The notes under the pieces were generated by a model. That model did no database searches and was not told where the DNA came from. It was given only the letters and a program-made list of their open reading frames with translations. From Areca catechu (Eukaryota > Streptophyta > Magnoliopsida > Arecales > Arecaceae), in assembly GCA_021397845.1 (NCBI GenBank), contig CM038046.1:62001-126000 (forward strand): DNA of 64,000 nt, written 5' to 3'. Each line of letters opens with the position of its first letter. Position 1 is the first letter of the stretch. The translations under genes and the position numbers were made by a program. This document shows, piece after piece, positions 32,444 to 44,504 of the stretch.

Positions 32444-33212
32444 ATATCTAGCTACAACTTGAAAAATATTTCTCTTAAGTCTCGGTCAATAAAATTGGTC
32501 TTCTAGTGCTAAAATTGTCTTATTTCTACCAAAATGTCCAGCTAAGCCTCTAGCATGTGTTTCCCAAATCAAAAAGTCTCTAAATGAAGTATTAGGAATA
32601 CATAGTTTACTTTCTCTAAATAAGTAACCATCTTGAATAGTGTATTCACTATATGAGCTAATCGGTCCTTTTTCAACTACCTTATAGATTTCACCAAAAT
32701 CTTCACAGTTCTCATACTCATCTTTTAATTTCTCAAACTCGACTACTTTAGTGCTAACAAAATTTTAAGAGCATAAATCTCCTACTCAATGCATTAGCAA
32801 CTTTGTTATCAGTACCCGATTGATATCTTAAAATAAAAGTATAGGCCTGAATGTATTCAACCCATTTTTTATGCCTAGAATTCAATTTCTTTTGCAAGTT
32901 AAGGAACCTAAGAGCTTCATGATCAGAATAAAGTATAAATTCTTGCGATAGCAAATAGTATCGCTAGTACCTAAGTGCTTGAACCACCACATATAGTTCC
33001 TTATCATAAGTAGAATATTTTAACTTAGCATCATTCAATTTCTCGCTAAAGAAAGCAACCGGATGATTCTCTTGACTCAAGACTCCTCAAATTCCTACCC
33101 CTGAGGAATCATAAGCAACTTTGAAGACTTTCGAAAAATCGGGTAGCCTCAGAACTGGGGCTTGGGTCATTTTATTCTTAATATCTTCAAAAGCCCTATT
33201 GGCTTCTTTTGA
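32444..33212 (-). pseudogene. Element B RNase H and integrase zinc-binding region
   Basis: The frame at 32954-32754 reads FILYSDHEALRFLN, RHKKWVEYIQAY and YQSGTDNKVANALSRR, the usual gypsy RNase H end. Next, at about 32575-32445, comes HARGLAGHFGRNKTI...PRLKRNIFQ, the start of the integrase HHCC motif, with a stop in place of Trp. The motif's Cys part lies on the far side of element C. Confidence 0.85.
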
Positions 33213-34620
33213 CTAGTCAAATGCTCCTTTCTTCATACCATCTGTAATGGGTGCAACTATCGTACTAAACCCTCGAATAAATCTCCTATAGAAAGTAGCT
33301 AATCCATGAAAACTTTGAACATCATGAATATTCTTAGGGATTGGCCACTCAACTATGGATTTTATTTTCTTAGAGTCTGCTGATACTCCTTCAACAGTTA
33401 CTACAAAACCTAGAAAAATAATCCTTGAAGTCATAAAACTACATTTCTTCAAATTTTTATAAAGATTATCTCCTCTAAGTACTTGACAAACCTGCTGAAG
33501 ATGGTCCAAGTGATCCTTCTTATTCTTACTATATATGAGGATGTCATCAAAATATACTACCATAAATTTTTCAATAAATGATTTTAATACTTGAGTCATA
33601 ATCCTCATAAAAGTACTAGGTGCATTCGATAATCCAAAAGGCATCACTAACCATTCGTACAAGCCATCTTTGGTCTTAAATACAGTTTTCCATTCATCCT
33701 CGGACCTAATTCTAACATGATGATAGCCACTCTTAAGGTCTATCTTTGAAAATATGGTAGCACCAGCCATCATGTCTAACATGTCATCAAGTCGGGGTAT
33801 AGGAAACCTATACTTCACTGTAATCTTATTGATGGCTCTACTATCTACACACATGCACCAAGTGCCATCCTTTTTAGGAGTCAAAAGGGCTGGAACAAGA
33901 CATGGGATCAAACTTTTCCTGATAAATCCTTTTCTAAGAAGATCCTCAACTTGCCTATGCAATTCCTTATGCTCGATAGGATTCATCTTATAGTGAGGTA
34001 AATTCGGCAATGTAGCTCCTAGGACCAAGTCCATAGCATGTTGTATGTCCCTTAATGGAGGTAAACAATCAGGGAGGTCTTTTGAAAAAATGTCCTTAAA
34101 TTCTTGTAGGAAATCTAAAATTTCCTCAGGATGTTCTTTCTGGGGTTCATCATGAACTTCTTTGGCAGTCTGCATCCAGACTGTTGAACCTTCAATGATT
34201 TCATGTTTTAACTCCTTAGTAGTAATTAGGTTCAATCTGGGTTCTTTCTCTTTCAAATGACTAGACCCTTTTTAGTATTATCTTTGGGTTGGGTCGAGTT
34301 AATAACAATTCTCTTCTCATGGTGTTTAAATGAACATGAGTTAGATCGGCCAAAGAGGGTTGCATCATGGTCATATAACCATGGTCTGCCTAATATGATG
34401 CTACTAATCTCCATTGGAATCACATCACACCATACCTTCTCTTGGTAGGATTGAATTTGGACTGGGACCTGGCATTGTAACCTAATAGGAATTGATGTAG
34501 CATCAATTCAGGATACCTTATATGGGCTAGGATGTAGAATGGTGGATAAGCCTAAACTCTTAACAGCATTAGTAGATATTGCATTCACACAACTCCTACT
34601 ATCTATAATGATTTTACACA
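33213..34620 (-). pseudogene. Element B protease and reverse transcriptase
   Basis: Reverse transcriptase (34256-33213, 347 codons) is open and carries the family motifs: FPIPRLDDMLD, ATIFSKIDLKSGYHHVRI, MPFGLSNAPSTFM and the YFDD catalytic box, then ATFYRRFI. The upstream part (34620-34257) is protease: IIDSRSCVNAIS has DSR in place of the catalytic DSG, and a stop lies soon after. An in-frame TGA or similar at the right edge of the RT frame separates the two. RT may keep function but the element cannot complete its cycle. Confidence 0.9.
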
Positions 34621-34634
34621 CTTTATCTCTTAGC

Positions 34635-36003
34635 TTAATGAAGGTCTGTAAGATATTTGTCCTCATTCTTCTTGGTTTGAGCCAGAATACACCTAACTAC
34701 ACCTAGTAGGTTAGATGACTCTATGGGCTCTTTATCACCTTCGTACTCTTCTACCAAGTCTTCCTCAGCTTCGTAAATTTTCTCTTCAAATTCTTCTACA
34801 TTCTCTAGAATCTCTTCCTCACATTCACTTATATGCAATGCTCGTACGGGACAGTCAGCAGCAAAATGACCCGTTTTACGGCACCTAAAATATATGGTAT
34901 TTTGATTCCTATCCCTAGGGACCATGGATGCCTTTCCTTTATCTTCCCTATGAACTGGTTGTGAAATAGGATTGGGTCGGCTAGGTGGAAATCGATTAGG
35001 GCTAGGCCTTGTTCCAGGGGTATTAAACCTATTTGACTTAGGTCTATATATAATAGGTCTTCTCTGGAAACGTTCACAATTCCTAGCAATCTTGTAAGCC
35101 TATTCCAAATCATTAACTTTCCTTAAGAATAACTCCCTCTGGATATCTTCATGTAAGCCAGCTCTAAACCTCGATAAGGTGACAGCTTCGAACTCGACTA
35201 CACTACACCTCATAATGAACTCATCAAATTTGGCAATATAATCAGCTACTGATCTATTTCCTTGAGTTAATTTTTGCCATTGATCTAATAATTTTTGTTC
35301 ATATGAGAATGGTAGGTATTTTTTCCTAAGCTTTACTTTCATGGCTCGCCATGTACCTATAAGTAGGTCACCTCTCTGTTGGTTCAATCGTTCTACATTT
35401 TTCGAGTATAATCTAGCCTGTTGGACTAGTCTAAGCTTGGCAAATTTAAAATTTCTTTCCTCCGACATTTCATACCATTCAAAGTACTGGTCCATAGCAC
35501 TTTTCCAATCGGTATAAACCTTAGGATCTAAACTATCCTCAAATGTGGGTGCGTCTAATTGAATACTCCTAAGGATCCTTTCTTCTTGGTCATTCACATC
35601 AAGGGTGTGGAGCCTCGGGATTGGGTCAGGAATAATTTTTCTATGTTGGGCTTTTGGACCTGGGTAAGCAGGTTCTATGTATCGATCTCTAAGATTTGGG
35701 GGAGTGAGTTAGGCTCGAGGAATTTGGGGAATGGGTTTAGGCATCTCAGAGCTTTGACCTAGAGGAATGAGTCTAGGCATTTCAGAACTTTGACCTGGAT
35801 GAATGGGTCTAGGTGTTTCAGGATTTGATCTAGTCGCATGGGATTCTTCAACATTACCTAATCTCTCTTCCACTTGGTCAAACCTTGTAGTAAGCTGACT
35901 AAGTTGATTGGTTATTGTTCTCATAAAATCTCCATATTAGGGTCTAGGGTGAACTGGATGGGTTTTGAGCAGGCTGATAGGGTGTGCCTGACCTAGTTGC
36001 CAT
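34635..36003 (-). pseudogene. Element B gag
   Basis: Starts at ATG 36003 (MATRSGTPYQPAQNP). Pieces: a coiled-coil region (35924-35709), the retro_gag domain (35597-35100: YTDWKSAMDQYFEWYEM... LLDQWQKLTQGNRSVADYI), a degenerate zinc knuckle near 34890 (YFRCRKTGHFAADC, with the first Cys changed to Tyr), then an acidic tail. Stops at about 35945, 35710 and 35100 break it. Confidence 0.85.
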
Positions 36004-36881
36004 GCAATGTAATCACATAGAACTCAACTCGGACTAGGATTTTCTAGACCTAGAGCTCAAGTAGAATGGGTCAGCATAAATTATAGCCAATTCAATAATT
36101 ACCTTATCCACTGGCCAGGTAAGAGGTGGGGTCGTGGGAGGCTCCCCCTGCTCTCGCAGGGTCCTAATTAAAAATCACAAAACTGCTTAGGGCGTTTGCC
36201 TCAGGACCTCTAGCCTTAGACACCATATTCAAGTGATAATCAGAGGATTGGGTGCACTTGCTTACACACAATACTTGGAACCCGACCCGTTGGTGTCCCT
36301 AGCTCACTAGAGCAATTAAGTCTAATGGATTTTAATTAGGGTTAGGATCGATGCAAAAGGTGATGATTGTGGGCTAAGGAAGGGTGATGAAATCCCTCCC
36401 TTATGTAGATATTGAATGCCCTTAAGATTAGGTTTGGATGATGCACACACAAGATGAAACCCTAATATGCAATGAAACAATAAAATAATTAAAAATAGAA
36501 GAAAAATAATAATAAAATATTTTTTTATATTTTTAGCAAGTTAAGTTTTAGATCAGATGTATTTCAAATTTTTGATCTTAGGATTTCACGTCCGACCATA
36601 GCTCATTACTCCCATGGGTCATAAGTATACTTTCGTATACTCGCTCAGGAGGCATGATTTCCTTCCACCAGAAAACAGTAGTAAAAAAATTATTATTTTT
36701 TCTAATTTTTTCGTGATTAGTAGAGGATTAATAGTAGATTAACAAAAAATTTATTATTAATTTTTTTGAGTTTTCTTAAGATAGGTTTTATGCAAAATTA
36801 ATTTCAGCCTAGTTCTATGTATGCAGAAATTTCAGAACTACTAGTTAAATCCTAGTTTAACCTTCGCTCTAATACCAAAGA
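36004..36881 (-). other. Element B leader and primer binding site
   Basis: Noncoding. The primer site at 36866-36877 reads TGGTATTAGAGC on the minus strand, one change from TGGTATCAGAGC. Part of the leader (about 36200-36340) is similar to the A1 leader. Confidence 0.75.
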
Positions 36882-38319
36882 TGATGTGGGACGATAATTA
36901 AAATTAAACTACTGATATTAATAAATAATTAGTAGAGAAAATAGAAACTAATTTTTTTGTTATATTTTTTAGATTTTTAAAGAAGACTTTATTGGAGACT
37001 CAAAAGGAAACTAGTTATAATTATCTACCCGCAAGTAAACCTACAAATTAATTAGGAAAGCAGGACTTGGTGGTTGAAAAATCACTATAAACTAGGGTTT
37101 ATCTATCAATGAGTCAGAGAATAATGAGAAAGGAATAAGTTTTGATTTTACCAATGAAGAAACTCTCCTCCGAATTGGATCTGACAGGACTCTCAAGATC
37201 TTCATGGTAGGGTTTCAAGAACTCAATCCCGGGCTCCGATCTTTCACGCGAAGCTAGTTCCGAGGCAGGAACACCTGATATTGACTCCTGATCACCTATA
37301 ACACTCAACAATAAAAATCATGAATTAAGAAACAACAAAGAAAAAGAAAGAATGAAAGAAAAGGAAGGTTTATAAATGGTGGTTTTTGGATTTCTAGTCG
37401 GCTGGATAGGTAGGGCCTCACACCCTGCGATGTTCCGTAGAACAAAGGAAGGGCCTCACACCCCGTGATGCACAGAGCAAAGGAAGAAAATTTTGACAGA
37501 ATAACACTCTTATTGATGAATAATAATTGATTAATTACAAGGAAGGTTGGAGGGATACAACTACTAATCTTTTTTTTCCTTGGACTACAACTCCTAGAAT
37601 CCTGCTTTAGGCAGCCTGGACTCTTGTTTGCTGAGATGATCTGGACTCTTTTCAAAGTGGGTGACAACTTGAGGCTTCTCATCTAAAGTGGGGGCCTAAG
37701 TGGTGGATTGGTGAGATGGCTTGATGTAGGGTCAAGATGCTCCATCACTTGGCCTTGCTTGTTGGACTCTAGAGTCTGGATGATGTAGATGTCTGTAGGT
37801 GAGTGGACTCCTCAGTTTGGATTGAAGAAGACTCAAGAGTTTTGGTGAGACTCTTGAGTTCTGGATACTTAAGCAGCTTCCAACCTGTTTGATTGAAACT
37901 TTTGTGGAAGAGAACCTTTGAACATTCTTCTCTTGAGTGATTAAAATTCCTAGAACTCCTTTGAAGTTGGCGATAAGAGGAATGCTTGGTCGAATCCTTG
38001 GTATTGGCATGAATTTCTTTGAGTGAGAGGGCACTAATATGAAGACTCCTTCATTACTCCTCTTAAAATTCAAGTGGCGCTAGTTTATGAGTTTAAGTGG
38101 CCGATCAAGGTGTAGCATGTAGTAACATAACATGTGTTCTTGTCCTTGATGAAGTGTCAAGTAGTGTTGTCCCAATGACATGTCTAAACATGACATGTGT
38201 TGATGTCCAAATCCTTGAAATGGTGGCATCAAGAAGATGTTGCATATGCCAAGTGACTTGGGCTAGCACATGAGGTCATATGGCTTGTCTTGAACTAGCA
38301 CATGGGGTCACATGGATCT
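36882..38319 (-). repeat. 5' LTR of element B, truncated, TATA lost
   Basis: Matches the left LTR from its TGATG start to about 'catggatct', where the copia LTR begins at 38320; the last ~460 bp of the LTR are missing. Compared with the left copy, a ~41-bp segment that includes the TATA box is absent near 37550, between two 'agggata' copies. Confidence 0.9.
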
Positions 38320-39941
38320 TGTTGACTCCACTAATTGATTTTGATGATAAGAAAAATAGTTAAGTATAAATTGAGGACTAATGATTTGCTTTAAGTATGT
38401 TTTTATTGAAAGGATGCTCACAAAATTTGAAGAAGCCCAATTGTATTGAAGAATCAAGTTTGAATAGAATGATTGCACAATACAAGACTTGGACACTTAA
38501 AAGATGGTTGAATGAATATCTAAGGCAAGTGGAATCTTGTTGCAACTTAAAATCAGCATCTTCTATGATTTTTCAGTGATGTGTTGACTCAAGGTGTCGA
38601 CACATGACATGATATGTTGACACATGAAGATGAAGTGTCAACTCAGGCTGGTCCGCTGCAAAGTTTCAAATGGCACAGATGATGTGTCGACACATGGACC
38701 TTATGTGTCGACTCAAAGTATCAACACATGGATCAACACATCGCCTGAGACTTTCAAACCACAGAACTTGCAGAAGTTGAAGCAACAGTTGATGTATCGA
38801 CACATGGATGCAAGGTATCAACTCAATTGAGAATGTGTCAACTCAATTAAGATTTCCAGAGATTCTGAATGGAGCTTTTTGAATTATGTGTCGACTCAAG
38901 AAGAACATGTGTCAACCTTATGTGTCGACTCAACTGAGGAAGTGTCGACACATGGAGTTATGGCAACAGTAATGGCTAGTTTTTTCAAACACAGAACTCA
39001 TCCCAAATACCCCCAACGGCTAGTTTTTTGAGTGTAATGGCTATATTTTGATTTTGAGGCCTTGGAAAGGTATAAATAGGCTCCAAATCAAATCAAGATA
39101 ATAACTATTCATTATTATTGAATATCCAAAAAGAGTTTAGAAATAAAAGAAGAGAGAAGAGCCTTAACTCCTATTCATTCAAGGTTCAACCACTTTCAAG
39201 CTAAAGAAAGCCTCCAAGCATTCAAAATCATCAAGAGCATTGAAGATCTTTCTTACTTGGGCATTCAAAAAGCTTCAATAAGAGCAAAGCAATACTATAT
39301 CGAGCTTCATCAAATTATTTGCTTTATTATTGAAAGCTTACATTGGTTCCTTATTTTAAACCTTATATCTTGTAAGGGTTCTTGGTTAGCCTATTGTAAA
39401 ACTAAGGGAGGTTATTGGTAAGCCTTGGAAAATCAATTAAGTTGGTGGTTAACCCACAAAACTACTAAGGTTCTTGGTTAGCCTGGAAAACCAAGTGAGG
39501 TTGTTGGTTAGCCTTGTGAAAATCAATTAGATTCTTGGTTAGCCCGTAAAACCAAGTGAGGTTTGACTTGTGAACCTTGTGAAAACAAGTCGGTTTTGAT
39601 TAGTGAGCCCGGAAAACTAATTGGCTGTAATCGGTTTGATTATAGTGAATTTCCAAGGGAACCTTGGGGAGTGGATGTAGGTGCATTGGTTGGCACCGAA
39701 CTACTATAGCTTTTGATATTTATGATTGCTTATCCTCTCTCTCTACTTGCTCTTTATTTATTGCTTTTAATTTTCGCTGCACTTATACATATAGAGCATT
39801 GCATTTAAATTATAGCACCTTGTAATATATATTCATTGAATTGGATTGTTTTGCTTTCATTAAGTTTGTAACTTGTGATTAGTTTAAATCATTTTTAGAG
39901 ACCCAATTCACCCCCCCTCTTAGGTTGCTTTCTGGGCAACA
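38320..39941 (+). repeat. 5' LTR of the copia element
   Basis: Starts TGTTGACTCCAC, ends about GGGCAACA before AGTATCAGAGCC (primer site; one change from TGGTATCAGAGCC). It matches 60465-61389 over the first ~920 bp. Between 38585 and 38960 it is full of GTGTCGACACATGG and GTGTCGACTCA motifs in both orientations. TATA-like 'tataaatagg' lies at about 39070. Confidence 0.9.
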
Positions 39942-39998
39942 AGTAGTATCAGAGCCCTGTTCTTAGTATATAGGCTTTACCGCCTTGAGTAAAGATCT

Positions 39999-41353
39999 AT
40001 GGCAGCCCCAATAGGTACTAGTGTAGTTGAGGGACAAGCCTCAAATAGATCTTCGTTTTTCAATGGTGCAAATTATACTTATTGAAAAACTAGGATGAGA
40101 ATTTATATGCATTATATAGATTACAATTTATGGAGAGTAGTTGATAAGGGTCCTCATATTCCTTCAGTGATGGTTAATGGTGTTTCCATCCCAAAACTTG
40201 AAGAGGATTGGGATAAAAATGACATTAAACAATCCGAGATCAATGCTAAGGCAATGAATCTCCTTTATTCTGCATTAAATCCTAGTGAATTTAATAGGAT
40301 ATCTACATACATGTTTGCCAAAGAAATATGTGACATACTTGAAGTTACCCATGAGGGTATCGATCAAGTGAAAAATACTAAGGTCAATATATTAGTGCAC
40401 ACATATGAGATGTTCCGGATGGAACCAAATGAATCTATCACTGATATGTATGCATGTTTTACAAATATTGTAAATGCTATGAGAAGTCTTGGTAAAGTCA
40501 TATCTAATGTTGATCTTGTGAATAAAATTCTTAGGTCACTACCAACGTCGTGGGATCCAAAGGTGACCGTAATTCAAGAAGCAAAAGATGTGGACATGCT
40601 ATCTCTTGAGCAGTTAGTAGGATCGCTCATGACCTATAAGCTCAACTTGAAACAGAAATCAATGGACATGGACAAAAAGAAGAAGAGGATCACTTTTAAA
40701 TCAAATATTCAAGAAGAATCCTCGATTGATGAGTCCGAAAATGAAGAAGAGGAAGAAGGTGAAGAGCCCTCCTTGCAAGAAAGTTTAGAATATTTATGAA
40801 GAGAAGGAAGTTTCCCTACAAGAAGAAATATCAATCCAAAGATAAAGGTAAAGAAAAAGACAAAGAGAAAGAAAAGGAAAAGGAGAAGGAAATACCTACA
40901 TGCTTCGAGTGCAAGACGCTCGGGCACTACAAATTTGATTGTCTTCTTCTCAAGAAATCAAGAAAGAAACTAAGGAAGAAAGTAATGATGGCCACTTGGA
41001 GTGACAGTGAAGACTCCAGTTCAGAAGAAGAGCAGACTGAAGTTGCAAATCTCTGCTTCATGATGCATCAGGACAATGAAGAGGTATGTTCTGACACTGA
41101 AGTTGATTTTACTTTCGATGAACTTAGAAATGCTTTTGAAGAGCTTATGCATGATTATAAAATAGTTTTATCAGAAAATAAGAAATTGAAAAAGCATACA
41201 AATTATTTCTCCTTAGAAAACAATTCTTTACTTAATGATGTTAGTTGTTTGAAAACTAAACTAGATATTTTGGAAAAGAAAAATAATGCTTTGGCTATGG
41301 AAAATGAAGTTTTAAAAAGACCTAAAATGTTGTTTCTAACAATGATCTTATAA
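39999..41353 (+). pseudogene. Copia gag with zinc knuckle
   Basis: Starts at ATG 39999 (MAAPIGTSVVEGQ). A TGA replaces Trp at about 40083, then the frame is open from 40095 to 40799 with the copia gag region (YMHYIDYNLWRVV, KEICDILEVTHEGIDQVK, ILRSLPTSWDPKV). A frameshift at 40796-40799 moves to the next frame, where a K/E-rich stretch and the knuckle CFECKTLGHYKFDC (40901-40942) follow. Confidence 0.85.
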
Positions 41354-42661
41354 AGAAAAACAAGGATTTGGAACTTGAAAATGATAAATACAAAAATGAA
41401 CTTGAAAAAATTAAACCTTTTGTTGACAAATTTACTTATAGCTCAGAAAAGCTGAATTTACTTTTAAACAATTAAAGAGCAGTTTTCAATAAGGCAGGTT
41501 TAGGATATAAACCTCAAAAGTAATAAAAGTACTTCAAAAACTTTTTTGTACCTACATCATCCAACATTACTTGCTTTACTTGCAAGAAATTAGGTCATAA
41601 ATCATATCAACGTAATTTTAGAAAAATCATGTCTTTTGGTAAAATGTGGGTTCCAAAAGGAACCATTTTGAATGCTAACCCTAAAGGACCCAAGTTAGCT
41701 TGGATACCTAAAAACAAAGCTTGATCTTATTGCAGGTGTGTCTTGCAACCAAGGAAAACAAACGAGTTTGGTATCTTGATAGTGGTTACTCAAGGTACAT
41801 GATTGGAGATGTGAAGCAATTCACTTCTCTTGAAGCTTTAAATAGAGGGAGTGTGACCTTCGGTGATAATGGTAAAGAAAAATCATAGGTATTGGTAAAG
41901 TTCACATTACTCCTTCTAATAGTATTAGTAATGTACTTTTAGTAGATGGTTTAAAGCATAATCTTTTAAGCATTAGTCAGTTTTGTGACAAAGGTTTTCA
42001 AGTAGTTTTCAAATCATCATATTGCATGATTACTAATCCAGATGTAAATGGAGTACAATTCATTGGAAAAAAGCATGAAAATATTTATTTGGTAGACCTA
42101 GATGATCTATCTTTACCTAATGGAGAATGCCTTGTTGCAATGAATTCTACTAAGGAAGAAACTAGTTGGTTATGGCATAAAAGGCTAGGGCATGCTAGTA
42201 TGTATCTTATTTCAAAACTTAGTAAAAACAATTTAGTTAGAGATTTACCTGAACTTTATTTTGAGAAAGATAGAATTTGCCAAGCATGTCAATTTAGAAA
42301 ACAAATCAAAACTTCTTTTAAACCAAAAGGATTTGTAACTACTAGTAGACCACTTGAACTACTTCATATGGATCTCTTTGGACCAACTAAAACATCAAGT
42401 CTAGGAGGTAAGAGATATGGATTAGTTATTATGGATGATTTTTTGAGATTTACTTGGGTTTTCTTTTTGGCACAAAAAGATGAATCATTTTCTGTATTTG
42501 TAAAGTTTTATAGAAAAGTTTCAAATGAGAAAGGTATTTCAGTCATTTGTATTCGTAGTGATCATGGAATTGAATTTTAAAATCAAGATTTCAAAAACTT
42601 TTGTAATGAAAAAGGTATAGAACATAATTTTTCTGCACCTAGGATACTTCAACAGAATGGG
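41354..42661 (+). pseudogene. Copia second zinc knuckle, protease and integrase
   Basis: A second, damaged knuckle CFTCKKLGHKSYQR (final Cys is Arg) starts at 41572. Protease reads WYLDSGYSRYMIGD near 41770, with Tyr where Cys and His are usual. The integrase zinc-binding and core region runs from 42026: WHKRLGHAS, CQACQFRK, the Asp of MDLFGP, Asp of RSDHG, then TAA at about 42578, with the Glu of VVERK after it. Several stops lie in the protease-integrase link. Confidence 0.85.
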
Positions 42662-44499
42662 GTGGTAGAAAGAAAAAATTATACTTTGGAAGAAATGGCA
42701 TGCACAATGCTTTGTGAAAATGATTTGCCAAGGTATTTTTGGGCTGAAGCTATTAATACAACTTGTTATGTTTTAAATCGAGTTTTGATACGCCCTATTT
42801 TAAAGAAAACTCTATATGAACTTTGGAACCAAAGAAAACCGACTTTGAAATATTTTCGTGTTTTTGGTTGTAAATGTTTTATTTTAAACAATGAAAAGGA
42901 TCGTCTTAAAAAGTTTGATGCCAAGTTTGATGAAGGTATCTTCTTAGGATACTTTACATCAAGCAGGACATACAGAATATTTAATAAACGAACTTTGGTT
43001 GTAGAAGAGTCAATACATGATGTATTTGAAGAATCTACTAACAAGTCATCGAGAAAAGAGGATACATTTGATGAATGTGCAGGTGCTGACAAACTTCAGA
43101 AGCTGACACTGAATGATAAAGCTCAACCAAATGAAGAAGGACAAGACAAGGATGAAAAAGAAGATGACACTCCAATGCATCAAGATCTACCTAAATTGTG
43201 GAGGTATGCTCATGGACACCCTAAGGAATTAATCTTAGGTGATCCATCTAAAGGGGTAAGAACTAGAGCTTCTATTAGAAATGAATGTGATTACATAGCT
43301 TTTGTATCTCAAGTAGAACCTAAATATTTTGAAGAAGCTGAAAAAGATTTTAATTGGATCAATGCTATGCAAGAAGAATTAATTCAATTTGATAGAAATA
43401 ATATTTGGACACTTATAGAAAGACCATCTAATGTTTCAATTATTGGCACTAAATGGGTATTTAGGAATAAATTAGATGAAAATGGTATTGTTATTAGAAA
43501 TAAAGCTAGGCTAGTTGCTAAAGGCTACAATCGGGAGGAAGGGATTGACTTCGATGAAACTTTTGCTCATGTTGCTAGACTTAAAGCAATTAGACTACTT
43601 TTAGCATTTGCTTGTTTTATGAATTTCAAATTATTTCAAATAGATGTTAAGAGTACTTTCTTAAATGGTTTTATATCTGAAAAAGTTTTTATTGAACAAC
43701 CACCTAGTTTTGAAAATCATGCACATCCTGATCATGTTTTCAAACTACACAAAGCACTTTATGAATTGAAGCAAGCACCTAGAGCATGGTATGAAAGGTT
43801 AAGCAAATTTCTTATTGAAAATAAATTTTCTAGAGGAAATGTTGATAAGACTCTATTTTTGAAAAAGAAAGATAATGACTTATTAGTAATACAAATATAT
43901 GTTAATGATATTATTTTTGGTGCTACTAATGAAATTCTTTGTCGAGAGTTTGCTAAGTTAATGCAGGGTGAGTTCGAGATGAGCATGATGGGAGAACTCA
44001 ATTTCTTTCTCAGACTCCAGATCAAGCAAACTTCAGATGGTATCTTCATCAACCAAGCTAAGTATACAAGAAAAATTATCAAAAAGTTTGGGATGGAGAC
44101 TACTAAACCAATAGGTACGCCTATGAGCCCCTCTTATAAACTTGATAAAGATGAGCATGGTAAATCTGTAGATCAGAAGTTATACAAAGACATGATAGGC
44201 TCCTTATTGTATTTAACTACTAGTAGACCAAATATAATGTTTAGTGTTCGCATGTATGCTAGATATCAATCTGAACCTAAAGAATCACATCTTATGGCTG
44301 TTAAGCACATTATTAGATATCTGTCTGGTACTATTAGTATTGGTTTATGGTATTCTAGAGACTCTTCTGCTGAATTTATTGGATATTCTGATGTAGACTT
44401 TGTTGATTGTAGATTAGACAAAAAGAGTACTAGTGAAACTTGCCAACTTCTTGGAGTTAACTTAATCTCATGGTTTAGCAAGAAATAAACTTCAGTTGC
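42662..44499 (+). pseudogene. Copia RT and RNase H N-terminal part
   Basis: Open for 608 codons. The integrase end is followed by RT: TKWVFRNKLDENG, ARLVAKGY, FDETFAHVARL, ALYELKQAPRAWY, and the active-site box YVNDI in place of YVDDI, which removes a catalytic Asp. RNase H starts near 44370 (GYSDVDF), and a TAA at 44486 follows SWFSKK. The domain is cut at 44499 by the gypsy array and resumes at 56842. Confidence 0.9.
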
Positions 44500-44504
44500 A
44501 CTAT
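44500..44504 (+). repeat. Target-site duplication ACTAT, left
   Basis: ACTAT precedes the TG of LTR1 and recurs at 56840-56844 after LTR3. The RNase H reading frame continues directly across the pair. Confidence 0.95.

Larger units (their letters stand above)
24795..38319 (-). mobile_element. Chromodomain Ty3/gypsy element B (minus), with nested insert
   Basis: Minus-strand order from the right: 5' LTR (truncated, 36882-38319), initiator-tRNA-Met-type primer site, leader, gag, protease, RT, RNase H, integrase (split by element C), chromodomain, 3' LTR (24795-26734). Long LTRs and the chromodomain place it in the chromovirus group. In-frame stops in gag, protease and integrase show it is inactive, although RT is open. 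CACCT lies left of the left LTR, but the matching right end was lost where the copia element begins. Confidence 0.9.
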
